In this document: in pieces, positions 21,090-31,779 of the stretch
Layout: the number at the start of each line of letters is the position of its first letter
Position numbering within the stretch: the stretch's first letter is position 1
Assembly: GCA_047967505.1 (NCBI GenBank)
Contig: CM106540.1
Length of the DNA stretch: 64,000 bases
DNA from: Dipteris shenzhenensis
Lineage: Eukaryota > Polypodiophyta > Polypodiopsida > Gleicheniales
Reading direction: 5' to 3' (one strand)
The notes under the pieces: model-generated
Told to the model about the DNA's origin: nothing
What the model saw: the letters and a program-made list of their open reading frames with translations, nothing else
Databases searched by the model: none
Made by a program: the position numbers and the translations under genes

Positions 21090-22456
21090 TACTCAATTAG
21101 TCTACAAGGAGGTCTTGTGTGAACTTTCCTATCAATGTACATGGGTATTTAACCTGGGACTTGCAACCATGCAGTGCACCATACATGGATGAATCATCAC
21201 TGGCAAAGTCTGCGCTTGCACCAAGTATCATGTTGTGCATGATGCAACATGCAAGTATATTGCATGCTACATACTTTGGCATTGGATATGATATCTTCTT
21301 CACGAGGTAACATCACTTCATTTTGAGACGTCCAAATGCTTGTTCAACCACAATGCGAGATGAAGATAGCGAGAAATAGTAATCCTTTTGCTTAAGGTGG
21401 ATGGCAACTCATATGGCACGTGAGCAATTGAGAGTCCTTGAGTGATCGTGAGTTCATTTCATTCTCATTTCATGATGAGAGATTTTTATGAGCCATGGCT
21501 TGAGGCCATATCCACCATCAACAATCATGTCCACAAACTGTTGTCCAACAAGATATGCACCACGTTCCACACAATGGAAGAGAGTTGAATTGCGAAGCAC
21601 ATGGTTATCATTGGAGCTCCCTCGCCACCCTGCAAAGACATCAAGGAATCGCATGTCGGAGTCAACAACTACTTGCAAGGACATGGAGATGTTCTTGTTG
21701 TACCAATTGTGGAAATACACTCATCTGTAGGCCCCTCCATTTCAATACAGGTGGCACCACACATGTTGGGAAGGCACAACGGTGAAAGAAACACCGCTTC
21801 ACTTGGGCAAGCTCAATTGTGGTTCTTGGCCAATGCAAGTACTGGTCTCAATGGGTCAAGATGGTTTTGACAATCTTCAAAACCGTGGACTTCCCTACCC
21901 CAAAGTGCTCACTTATGTCTATGATCCTACTACCACTAGTAAGCCACAAGATAGCAATGGCAACTTGTTTCTCATTGGGTTGGACGCATCCACTAACAGT
22001 GGCAAGAGATGAGGGAATGGAACCTTGTTGGAGTTCAGTGCCCAACAAGGCACACAAGTCTGTGAAAAGGGTAATGGGGAGATGGAAAACCTTGTGGAAC
22101 CTAGCATCGTCCGCATGTGTAGCCATGACGTAATGATTCCACCAATCCAATGATCGGGGTTTGACATAATATTCATAGATGTTTTGCATTGCTCCAACTT
22201 GGGTGGCAAGGTCCATGAGGGTGGTCTTTAGTTGGGAGTGGATGAAAGCAAGAAGGAAGGGTGTATGAAAGTTGGAGGTCGAAAGAGCAACTTGCATGGG
22301 TAAGAATGAAAATCGAGCAAGGAGTGAGCTCCTAGAATGACATGGGGAGATGGAATCTCTATGGGAAGCGTGAAGGTAGTGCAAATGGGCATATAGTGTG
22401 ACTACAAGGGTTAGTAGGGTGACAGAAAAGGCCTTCACATGTTGGGTGGAAGGCAT
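21090..22456 (-). pseudogene. PIF/Harbinger transposase (HARBI1-like, DDE_Tnp_4)
   Basis: The first frame (22456-21848) is preceded by a hydrophobic stretch and then reads PRSLDWWNHYVMATHADDAR, FHLPITLFTDLCALLG and the helix-turn-helix ISEHFGVGKSTVLKIVK. Next comes CLPNMCGATCIEMEGPTDE, where HARBI1-type nucleases have GAIDGT, so the first catalytic Asp is missing. A frameshift leads to VVDSDMRFLDVFAGWRGSSN with the second Asp and VDGGYGLKPWLI. Further stops precede SSSRIVVEQAFGRLKM with the catalytic Glu and CNILACCIMHNMIL near the end. The protein would cut and paste Harbinger elements in the nucleus. This copy is dead. The usual Myb-like partner gene was not found. Confidence 0.88.
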
Positions 22457-22794
22457 GGTGCCTTTGACAAAACATGTGTGCCTCAGGATCTATGGAGCAC
22501 TCTAAGGTGGATGGAACCTATGTGGAAACATGATGAAGAGAGTGCTCATGACATGTACCTCAAGTCAATTAGGTTCCAAGATAGATTAGCTTGGACTCAT
22601 AAAGAGAATCTTGAGATAGTGCAAAGTACTTGATTAATATTACTTCAAATGAACCTCCCTTTTATAGGTGAGGGTACTTACATCCATGTCCTTGCTCACA
22701 TGTGGGATATCTCCTCCATGCCATGTGGCAGCTTGCCTTTACTCATACCTTTGCTCTACATGTGCTCATGGCACCACAACTCTCAACAGCCTTT

Positions 22795-23050
22795 GGTGAG
22801 CAAGAGTGGAAAGAGGGAGTGAAAAGGGAGTGGCAAGGAGTGGAAGAAGGGAGTGGAGGGGGAGGAAGAGAGTGAGGGAGTGGATGGGAGGAGGAGAGTG
22901 AGGGCGTGGAGTGGAAGGAAAGATTGGAGTAGAGCAGGAAGGAAGGAAGGAGCAAGGGAGTGGAAGTGGTTGAAGGAAGGAACAAGGGAGTGGAAGTGGA
23001 AGCAGGAGCAGAAGGAGGCAGAGTGGAGTGGAGGAGTGGAGGTGATGAAG
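22795..23050. repeat. Purine-rich GGAGTGGA-type tract
   Basis: Imperfect repeats of GGAGTGGAAG on the plus strand. The Ser/Pro/Leu-rich frames on the opposite strand are products of it. Confidence 0.85.
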
Positions 23051-23524
23051 CACCTGAAATTCAGTGGTGGGAGATACAAATTTTGTTCACACTAATTATA
23101 AGTCTCCATCTTGAGAGTCGCACTAGCATCGTATTTTAGATCACGTGTGCATTGACCCTTAGCACATATTAAATACTTGGTATCAATTGTACAATCTATA
23201 GTAGTACATATGTACACACATAGATTTGCTAAGTACATGCTATGTATCATGTACTAATAGTACTCCAAACAATACTAATAGTACTCCAAACAGTACTATA
23301 TGTTGTTGTATTCCGTTGTACTATATTGTCCACATACTATGCACTATACATACTATTTACTTATAGCACTACTTCTCTAAACAGTACTACATATGTAGTA
23401 AGAATTTTAGGATGGATAGTTAGCTAAGTACATACTATGTACTTAGTACCAATAGTGCTCTGAATAGTAGTATATATATAGCTAGATTAGACAAGTCCAT
23501 ACTATGCACACTACCACATACTAA

Positions 23525-24058
23525 GAGCTAGTGCACATGAACACTGTGGTGTGCAATCAATTCGCGGTTGGTGGGCAACCTGGTCACACTGCAGATTGGC
23601 ACACTGTGGTCACATTTTTTGTTCATGTGAGTTTTTAGGCAATGGGGCTAGCACCGATGGCTATAAGACTAGCCGTACACTTTGGACAGCAATTAATAAT
23701 AGTGCTCCCTCCATTTTTCAACGCTCCCCCCATTTGCCAGCAATCTGTGTCAGCGAACTGGACCGTTTGACCATCGCCAGGGAGCCTTCTCTGACCTGCA
23801 TACTATTGCAAACTTGTAGGTGGCAATAGCTCATTGGACAAAGAGAGCCAGCAGTCAGCATTGAAGACCTTGCTGAGAGCCACATGGAAGAAACTGATTA
23901 GTTGGAGGAGCAATGGTGCACCAATGCTCAAATTTGCATCCTCCAAAATGGAGGTGCCAATCTGAGCATTAGTGGTGCTCCAAATTCACACCGAGAGATG
24001 TGCCAAGCTCCAAAATGAGCCTCCAATGGCGCATTCCTCTCTCCGTGTGCACTGAGCC
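23525..24058. mobile_element. Harbinger-type MITE at the centre of the inverted repeat
   Basis: A 534-bp segment flanked by TAA (23522-23524 and 24059-24061), the TWA-type target duplication of PIF/Harbinger elements. Its ends are imperfect inverted repeats: GAGCTAGTGCACATGA on the left and GGCTCAGTGCACACGG read inward from the right. It has no coding capacity. A decayed HARBI1-like gene lies 1 kb away, but matching ends between them could not be shown. Confidence 0.6.
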
Positions 24059-24480
24059 TAATGTGCACAGTATGAACTTGTCCAATCTAGCTATATATAT
24101 AGTGTTGTTCAAAGAACTATTAGTACTATAGCATGTACTTAGCTAACTATGAATTCTAGCAAATCTGACTACGTATATAGTACTTTTTAGAGCAATAGTA
24201 CCACTGAGTAAACAGTATGTCTCCAAATTCACACCAAGAGATGTGCCAAGCTCCAAAATGAGCCTCCAATGGCGCATTCCTCTCTCCGTGTGCACTGAGC
24301 CTAATGTGCACAGTATGAACTTGTCCAATCTAGCTATATATATAGTGTTGTTCAAAGAACTATTAGTACTAAGTACATAGCATAAGTACATAGCATGTAC
24401 TTAGCTAACTATGAATTCTAGCAAATCTGACTACGTACATAGTACTTTTTAGAGCAATAGTACCACTGAGTAAACAGTAT
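23978..24480 (+). repeat. 243-bp tandem duplication including the MITE right end
   Basis: The segment from CTCCAAATTCACACC at 23978 recurs from 24221. It carries the last 80 bp of the MITE plus the start of the right arm, up to ACTGAGTAAACAGTATGT. The two copies differ by a few substitutions and a short AAGTACATAGCAT insertion. Confidence 0.85.
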
Positions 24481-24879
24481 GTACATAGTATAGTACAACA
24501 GAATCCAACAATATATAGTACTATATATATAGTACTATATCTAAATGCACTACATATGTACTACTATAGATACTAGTCTTGATACCAAGTATTTACTATG
24601 TGGTGGTACAAATAGTATGGACTTGTCCAATCTGGCTATATATGTAGTACTTTTCAAAGAACTATTAGTACTAAGTACATGTTATGTACTTAGTTATCTA
24701 TTAATCCTAACAAATCTAACTACGTATATGATACTATTTAGAGTAATAGTAAGATTGAGTAAATAGTATGTACAATGCATAGTATGTATAGTATTGTGTA
24801 AAGTAATATTAGTACGGAATAAACAGTATTGTACAGTGCATAGTAATGCACTCAACAAACAATGTACCTTAGCCATCTC

Positions 24880-25836
24880 CAGCAAATATAGGGGATGTTT
24901 TTCATATTGGCATATTACGATCCTCTTTCGGCATATGTTCTTCTTGTTTGGAGAGATACGAGTGTTCTAATTCCAGAAATCAACTATACACTACACAATC
25001 GTAGGACTCAAGCAACCACTTCTACATTTTTGTCCTCCAAAAGATCATAAAATTTTGGTGGATGCCTAGAGCCTTAGCAATTTTTGAATCCTTGTACGTA
25101 ACTGCATTGTTGCACCCTTAGTAGTTACAATTAGGTGACGTTTTGACCTCTTTGTACCCAACTAATGTCTACTATGAGCTCCCTTTACATGCCTTCATAT
25201 CATTTTAAATTTCTGGACAATGGTTCTTGATAGATTATCATGGCTTAATTTTGCAGCACCCATCACTTCTTTTCATTTGCGGATGTTGTAAGAATCTCTC
25301 GATAATGTCACCCTTTGTTTCCAAATCGAGAAGGTGTGTCGTATCTGAGAAATATATCACCATCTCTAATGAGTATCCCCGCATCAAGCAGTTAGAGTAT
25401 TGTTCTCTATTCAGGAACTCTCCCTCATTCTGCAAAAGATTCACTGATCATTTGTCATGTTGTCTACAGTGTGGTTGTTGAGAGCAGAACTTCGTGAAGC
25501 TATCGAGGCAAATCAGGTGAACTTAGCCCAACTCTATGATGCATCAGCATCAAAATATCCATGACTCAAGGTTCTTCAAAACCATAAATCTTTGTCACCA
25601 AAATAACCGCACTTTGATCATTACACAAAGCCATATAAAACACATGTCTCCTTGATAGCTTTGAAATCTAACAAGAGATATGCATGCATGTCCTGTGAAA
25701 AATTTGCTTCTTGAATTCTTTGAGAAGATTCCTTAGTGTAATATGTGGAAATACTTTTGCATACTGCGTCAAGACGCTATTCATAGAGAGAGCAACAGTT
25801 CACGGAACCCCTTGGAACTCCCATGCTTAGGCCTGT

Positions 25837-25840
<4 letters not shown>
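24880..25840. other. No gene seen
   Basis: No domain-bearing frame. The short frames at 25227-25481 have no recognisable motif. Confidence 0.5.

Positions 25841-25920
<80 letters not shown>
25841..25920. repeat. (AG)n microsatellite
   Basis: Uninterrupted AG run of 80 bases. Read as Glu-Arg or Ser-Leu repeats, it makes false open frames on both strands. Confidence 0.99.
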
Positions 25921-25921
<1 letters not shown>

Positions 25922-26006
25922 ATGATAGAGAAGTATAGAGAACAAGATAGAGTGGATGGATAGAGGTATTGTGCAAAGCATGCACATGCATGAGCACACG
26001 TGCATG

Positions 26007-26010
<4 letters not shown>

Positions 26011-26068
<58 letters not shown>
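26011..26068. repeat. (AG)n microsatellite
   Basis: Second AG run, interrupted once (AGAAGAG) near 26036. It is separated from the first by 90 bases of CATGCACATG-rich sequence. Confidence 0.99.
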
Positions 26069-26069
<1 letters not shown>

Positions 26070-27742
26070 TAGCGGCACTAGCGTTGAGTTCTAGTTTTAG
26101 ACATTTTATTAATGTATCATTCAAAGTATTCAAAGTATACTATTCAAAACAAAAGTACTCTTCAAGCCCTTAGCAAAAAACAATACTTTCTAATAGACCC
26201 TACCGTGCCTAGACCCTATTGTATCCTATAGTATTCGGATGCATGATTCACTTGGAACATCGCACTTGAAACGATTCAACAATCTCATTCAAAATGTAAA
26301 CTCCAAATTTTTTCAATCTAATATTCAAGTTTGGAGACCAAGTTTGTCAAATTCCATTGACAATGCATAAGTTATGGGTCATCAAGTTATCCATATACAA
26401 TATATTCCCTAGATTTCACAAAAAATGGCTACAGCCAATCGTCCATTAGCCTAGCAATGCTACATAACAATTGGATTATTTGACACGAAGACGAGCTATC
26501 CAAGGGGCTAGTAGAGATGTTTGACCATTGATGCCAAGAAGTGCTATTTGAGCCAAAAGTGTGTTTTGAATGGGTGTTCAGGGACTATAGGAAGAGGCGT
26601 CTCCTTTTCTTCTTAAATGCTTATATTTGATCCTTAGGGAAACAAAGCTCATTTGGTGATTTTTGAATTCTTCATACCTATCCCTATGGCAACTCTAGAA
26701 GAACACGTAGCATATGGAATAGAATCCTTGCTACTAATCTAGTTGTCCCATGGTCTACACAAAAGAACAATAAGTGGAATCATTGCTAGGAAGTAAAGGA
26801 AGAATCACACAAGCTAGGTTCTCCACGAAAGTTAGTCAACAACCCAGAGTTGTGAGAAAATTCCTTGCCAAGGGAGCATTGGGGTATAGAGCTAATTTCA
26901 CTTATAACTTGTAGTTTGCTAGCCAATCTAAAGAGCATTACAATATTCTTTTCAAATAGTCATTCGAAACAACGATGCCTCCTATGATATCCAACAGCAT
27001 AAAGGCTAGCTCTCCCATCACTATGACATCCCTCCTAGCAAGACCATGGGGAGGCCATCTTAGACTTCCAATCTATAAAAGCATTTTTTTCAACAAGAAT
27101 AGATGTGCATAGAGAATACATGTGCTTAGACTTCTAACCTAGAAGCATTTTTTCAACAAGAATCGGTGTGCTTAGAGAATGCAACTAGAAAAGCAAGACC
27201 AAACATAAAAGATCAATACTAGAGACAGGAGGGGACCCCAATGTACACATCAAGAGGTTAACTCAGTAGCTGTGGCGGTATGGATTCCAAAAGGATTAGA
27301 ATCTTTCCAACTACGTAAGATAGGTTAGTATGCCTAGCTTTGGGCTGTAATGCTTGATGCTTTACTTAGGTGCATGTTGTCTCTAACCACTCTCACACTC
27401 TTAATCATAGGGAAATATATATTTTTCTATGAGACTTAAAGGGTAATGGTAGCTTTTGCCTTGTCACAGTTTCAACAAGTGACAAGTACAATATAAGATC
27501 TTACCAATAAGAACCTTACCAATGTATGCCTAATTTTAATTTGTAATAGTTGTTAACATTTGGGAGTTATTTACTTGCAAATAAAAGACTTCCTTGATCT
27601 TATCAAGGACTACGATAGTGCCACATGTCAAAAATGTTGTTTTACTTTACATTTTTTCTAATTGTTACTCATTTTTCCATATCAAAATTGTTTTTTTATT
27701 TGCCCTTTTTTTATATAGTTTGAAAGCATTCAAAGTCTCCTG
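26069..27742. other. No gene seen
   Basis: AT-rich spacer. No long frame, LTR or terminal repeat was recognised. A short local duplication of TAGACTTC/CATTTTTTTCAACAAGAAT occurs near 27060-27170. Confidence 0.5.
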
Positions 27743-27840
27743 TCAAGGTATGTAACACTTGCCAAAATCTATAAATTAAGTGGATATTATTTCAAGGTAT
27801 GTAACACTTGCCAAAATCTATAAATTAAGTGGATATTATT
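27743..27840 (+). repeat. 49-bp perfect tandem duplication
   Basis: The unit TCAAGGTATGTAACACTTGC...GGATATTATT occurs twice without a difference (27743-27791 and 27792-27840), which implies a recent duplication. Confidence 0.95.
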
Positions 27841-28882
27841 TTTAAATTAAGAGGCATTCACATTCCTAACCTGAATAAACGCGCCGGTAAAGAATAAAGG
27901 TCAAGGGGAGCATATGAGAGGCCATTTGCTAGTTGATATTTTATTTTGAAATTTAAGTTTTAACGAGCTTAAGCTTATATAATGAAGGGTTCTCCAACCC
28001 ACGATCACAATGACGAAATGCCGTCAAGAAACGTCTACACACAACCAGTAACGAGCATCATCGTTGGGCATATTTAAGGACCTTCCTTTTGAGATCATAC
28101 AAATTTGGACGCCCAAATGCATCCGTTTAGATTGGAGACTGGCAGGAGTACCGCGTGTGTGGTCAGTGAGGAGCTGTTCAGGAGTTGTGAAGGCAGAAGC
28201 ATGAAGTAAAATGGATGGAAGTTCAAGCCCCTGAGTGGACACTCGAGTGTTCTTCTTGAGTGTATAAGCAAGCCTCAAAGGAGCAAAGGATGAACCCATC
28301 CTCATCTTTCCAGCTCGATGATCCATGGCAGGAAGGGAGTATTTCTTTGATCAATGCTATGGAGCCAAATGCAGATTGCAACCTACTTTTTAAACGAATG
28401 ATATGTGTCTGGACTGTGGACTTCGAAAGAGTTTGTCATGAAGCGGCAGGTCTCACAAACAAGTCCGGTCGTATCATGTATGACTCGTATCACTATACCA
28501 ATATGGCAGAAACATGAAGAGAATTTAGAAAAGTGATAACAGTATCTCATCAGTGACGAGTTTTTTGTCGTGGAGAGCTCGCCAGTGGCCCTGGGAGTCT
28601 CTGATTACAAATTTTAAGCGTCTTACGCGGTTTTAATGGCAGAAACAGACAACATAAGTGACGGATATCCATCTATTTATGAGCTACGTATCTATCTATG
28701 TACACAGGAACGGACAAGGAGCTTGCGAGCAAACCAAAAAACAAGCTCCCGGCCGATCATCGACTCTTGGCCTTATCCTTCAGACAACTGGGAATTGAAT
28801 CATCCATGTGAAGACGACGATGAAGATGATGAAAAAAAAGAAGGCGAAGAGCACGACGAAGATGATGAATTGATGATCATCA
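27841..28882. other. 3' flank of the SCL3-type gene
   Basis: Probably holds the 3' UTR of the minus-strand gene that ends at 28883. The plus strand at 28805-28880 is rich in GATGAAGACGA repeats, which give an acidic but artificial frame. No separate gene was recognised. Confidence 0.4.
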
Positions 28883-30610
28883 TCAGGCTCGCCAAGCAGA
28901 GGCTGAAAACAGTGGCGTTTCCTGCCAGCAGACTGTGAGACACCCCCTGTCTTCCACGAGTCTGTGCCCTTCGCACGCATAGCTCAACAGTAACCTCTTC
29001 GCTTGAACCATCGTGGGATAGCTTAGAGGAACGTGCGTTAGACCTGCCCACTCTACCCTCTTCTTCCACCTCTCCAGCTTCTCGTGCCGCTCTACCCTCT
29101 CCACCCCCTCGCACGACACTATGTTGTGGATCTCCCTCCCAAATAGATGCTTCTCCAGCGTCAGCCTCTCCGCTGATAGCTTCTGCGGTACCGTCGACTC
29201 CAGTGAATCGAACATCGCGCTGTAGTAGTGCAGTGCCTCCACAAACCTTTCCACCAGACTCTGGCTGTTGTGGTTCGACTCTTGTTCCATCACTACCATG
29301 ACTTTTGGTGACAGGCTCCTCAGCATCCGCAGCGTCCTGTCTGATGCAGCGCCGAGGCTACTGTAGGTCTCGGCCGGAGATCCTTCTGTTCGTGACGGAG
29401 ACGCTGTCCCGCCCAGATCGAGCATGCTGTGCATCGCTCTAGCACTGAGAAACGGGTTTTCTTTTGCTTCGTTTTCAAAAAGCTCGCGCAGGGTGCGGTC
29501 CCCGTTGCCCGCCACTGAATTGCCTGCGAATCCGTTGATAGATCGGTAGAGGTCGGGTTCTCTTTCCCTGTTCCTCTTCACACCCCTGTCATCGAAGTAC
29601 TGTGGGAAGTGACCATCCCCTTCGCTATTTCGGTTGTGGAGTCTCGAATGCGAGCTTCTTTCCAGACCAAACAACCCAGCATCCTCAAGATGAGGTGACC
29701 CATGGCGTGCGTGCAATCCTCCCGGGCTGAAACCGGAGGGCCCAACCCCGGCCATGCTCCTTCCCTGACTTGTTGGAGACTCCTCTTCTGACAGCAGCTT
29801 GTGAAGGAGCAGCACCGAGCTCACCGCAACGGCCTCGCCTGTCTTCACTTTAAGCATTTCTGCATCAAGATTCTGTAGCTTTGTGACCACGCCATGGAAC
29901 TGGAAGGGGATGTCCAAGGTCTCGGCCTCCTCAGAGAGCCTCTGTCCCATGTGATCCAGAATATCTTTTCTCTCGTTTATAATCGTGATCCGCAGATGGG
30001 GAGGCCCTCCCACTCGTCTGCTGAACATCTGCAAGAGCGCTACCCACTGGATTGCTTCGGACGCACCTAAGTCTATGATATGCACCACTTTTTCTGCCTC
30101 CATGGCGTCTAGAATGCACTGATTCACAATGGTAAAGGCAAACTTCAAATAGGGACATATGTTGAAGAAGACTTGTCGAGCCGAAAGAAGGTCAGATACC
30201 GAGGGAAGATGGGTGGAATTGAGAGCCTTGTATAATCCCGGCCAGGATTTTGTGATCCGGGCAGCGAGACCCTCCATGAAGTAGGTGGCTACTCTCTGCA
30301 TAGGATCTCCTGTCAACGAGGATAACAGTGAGAGCTGCTCCAGGCAAAGGTTTGTGTACTCCATATTCCCACTTGCCACGGAGCTTGCGCACTTGAGAAG
30401 TAGCTGGATAACCAGAAGCCCCCGCTCTTCTGACTTTAGCTCTTTGACCCATGGATGCTGAGGAGCTTGGGCGATATGCTGCGGAGAAAGGGCAATAGAA
30501 AGCGGAGAGAGAGATAGGGATGAGAAAGACTGCAAGGGAGAAGACAAGGAAGATTGAGAAACTGTGGACTGAGAAACCGGGGAACCGTCCAACTGAATCA
30601 TTCCTGGCAT
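28883..30610 (-). CDS. SCL3: GRAS-family transcription regulator, SCARECROW-LIKE 3 type
   Basis: An intact single-exon gene of 575 residues. GRAS proteins are plant nuclear regulators. The SCL3 branch works with DELLA proteins as a positive regulator in gibberellin signalling and root development. A Ser-rich N-terminus (residues 10-45, with a conserved LQSFSSLSL) leads to EERGLLVIQLLLKCASSVAS, the leucine-heptad region, VVHIIDLGASEAIQW (VHIID near 176-180), PPHLRITIINERKDIL, TLDIPFQFHGVV and VKTGEAVAVSSVLLLH. Then come a low-complexity spacer (about 277-435), LSPKVMVVMEQESNHNSQSL, EIHNIVSCEGVERVERHEKL and a SAW end at SASAWRA. Arabidopsis SCL3 is about 480 residues, and the spacer accounts for most of the extra length. 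The start at 30608-30610 is chosen because MPGMIQ aligns with the SCL3 N-terminus and stops lie upstream. Lack of introns is usual for GRAS genes. Orthology is inferred from motifs recalled, not a tree. Confidence 0.93.
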   Translation of the reverse strand: MPGMIQLDGSPVSQSTVSQSSLSSPLQSFSSLSLSPLSIALSPQHIAQAPQHPWVKELKSEERGLLVIQLLLKCASSVASGNMEYTNLCLEQLSLLSSLTGDPMQRVATYFMEGLAARITKSWPGLYKALNSTHLPSVSDLLSARQVFFNICPYLKFAFTIVNQCILDAMEAEKVVHIIDLGASEAIQWVALLQMFSRRVGGPPHLRITIINERKDILDHMGQRLSEEAETLDIPFQFHGVVTKLQNLDAEMLKVKTGEAVAVSSVLLLHKLLSEEESPTSQGRSMAGVGPSGFSPGGLHARHGSPHLEDAGLFGLERSSHSRLHNRNSEGDGHFPQYFDDRGVKRNREREPDLYRSINGFAGNSVAGNGDRTLRELFENEAKENPFLSARAMHSMLDLGGTASPSRTEGSPAETYSSLGAASDRTLRMLRSLSPKVMVVMEQESNHNSQSLVERFVEALHYYSAMFDSLESTVPQKLSAERLTLEKHLFGREIHNIVSCEGVERVERHEKLERWKKRVEWAGLTHVPLSYPTMVQAKRLLLSYACEGHRLVEDRGCLTVCWQETPLFSASAWRA

Positions 30611-31080
30611 GTTATTTGGAGATCAAGCCGGTTGAAATTTGGGCATTGCGGCCTCTGGAAGAACGAAAATTCCTTCGGAGAGGAAGAACGGCAACCGGGG
30701 TCTACGTTCATGACCTTCAATACTTTAGGGGATAAGCCAAGTACAAGCAAAAAGGAAGTTCTCTCCGCTTGCGTCCGGGGCCAAAGACCGTCCAAAGGTG
30801 CGGTAAGACCGCTGCGATGATAGCAGTTCACGAGCCAACGGCAATAGGGACGATCTGAGGACGATGCGAAATCATAACATCCTGGGTTCGGAAGCTCAGA
30901 TCAGGCCGAAGGACAATGGCTTGAGAGTGGAGAAGTAGGGTTCTTTGAGAGCTACGGCCTTGAGTACACTGAAAATCGCCGTGAGAGGGTGAAAGCGAAG
31001 AAACCAAGGCGAAAGCGGCGCAGGCTTTAGGCGGGAGAGGGATGGTGGTGCAGGAATCGTACGGGGAGGAGGAGCAAGTT
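30611..31080. promoter_or_regulatory. Upstream region and probable 5' UTR of the SCL3-type gene
   Basis: Mixed-composition sequence directly upstream of the minus-strand gene. No clear TATA box was identified on the minus strand. The transcription start cannot be placed from sequence alone. Confidence 0.35.
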
Positions 31081-31690
31081 CACGGGTGTGCAGGAGGGAG
31101 AGGAGGGGAGAGGCCGGATTAAGGAGGCAAAAGATAGCACAACTGGGGGAGGGGATCGATGGGGAGGGAACAAAGAGCAAGGAGAGGAGGAAGTGGGTGT
31201 CTCTGCGGCTGAGGCTCCGGAGGCTGAGCAAGCGGAAAGGACCTTAGAGGTGAGCGAGGAGATGGGCAAGAGGTGGTGACAGGGTGTGGAGCAAGAGTTA
31301 AGGAAGCTACGATGGAGCAGAAGGCGAAGGGCGGGCGGCCGGGCGGGCGAGGGTGGGGGGCTCAGAAGGAAGCTATGGGGGGAACAGAAAGAAGCGGCAA
31401 AGCCATAGCCATACGCAAAGGGAAGGAAGAGGGGGAGGAGGAAGGAAGAGGCGACGCCATAGCGAAAGAGAAGGAAGGAGGGGCTAAAAGAGAAGCTAAG
31501 GGAGGGGAGAGAGGTGAAGGAAAGGGAAGGGAAGAAGGGGAGGGGGAGGAAGGGAGGAGGCGAACGCCATAGCCAGGGAGCTCGAAGGGAGGAAGAAGGG
31601 GATGAAGAAGACGAAGAAGAAGAAGACGACGACGACGACGAGGGTGGTGGTGCGTTGCATGGGAATGGAGAAAATCCAAGAGGCTTGCAT
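31080..31690. repeat. Purine-rich tract with G-quadruplex-prone core upstream of SCL3
   Basis: The plus strand is A/G-rich for about 600 bases (GGGAGGAAG and GAAGAAGACGACGACG words). At 31329-31361 closely spaced G-runs (GGGCGGGC..CGGGCGGGC..GGGTGGGGGG) could fold as a G-quadruplex on the plus strand, the template strand of the neighbouring gene. The sense strand would carry a CT-rich tract, common in plant 5' regions. Open frames here are compositional. Confidence 0.6.
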
Positions 31691-31779
31691 GGATTTTAAC
31701 GTAGACCTTACAGGGACCTCGGTATTGACGGCGCTACCCTCCAAATTTTTCAAAGTCTTCACGTAACCCCACATCATTG

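Larger units (their letters stand above)
23107..24880. mobile_element. Large inverted repeat (foldback-like element) rich in GTACT/AGTAC
   Basis: The left arm (about 23150-23524), reverse complemented, follows the right arm from 24062. Both read away from the centre as GTATG(G/A)ACTTGTC, ATCTAGCTATATATATA, (C/A)TATT(G/A)GTACTA, GCATGTACTTAGCTAACTAT, then AATAGTATGT blocks and ATACCAAGTATTTA. The right arm is longer because it contains duplicated units. No open frame is present, so it is non-autonomous. The outer ends and any target duplication could not be fixed. Confidence 0.7.

Noticed and set aside
25777-26133. Ser-Leu or Glu-Arg repeat proteins
   Set aside because: They are direct translations of (AG)n microsatellites.
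28636-28938. Acidic open frame antisense to the end of the SCL3-type gene
   Set aside because: The Asp/Glu run comes from a GATGAAGACGA repeat in the probable 3' UTR, and the rest has no conserved pattern.
31273-31572. Gly/Glu/Lys-rich protein upstream of SCL3
   Set aside because: Compositional frame in a purine tract, with frames open on both strands.
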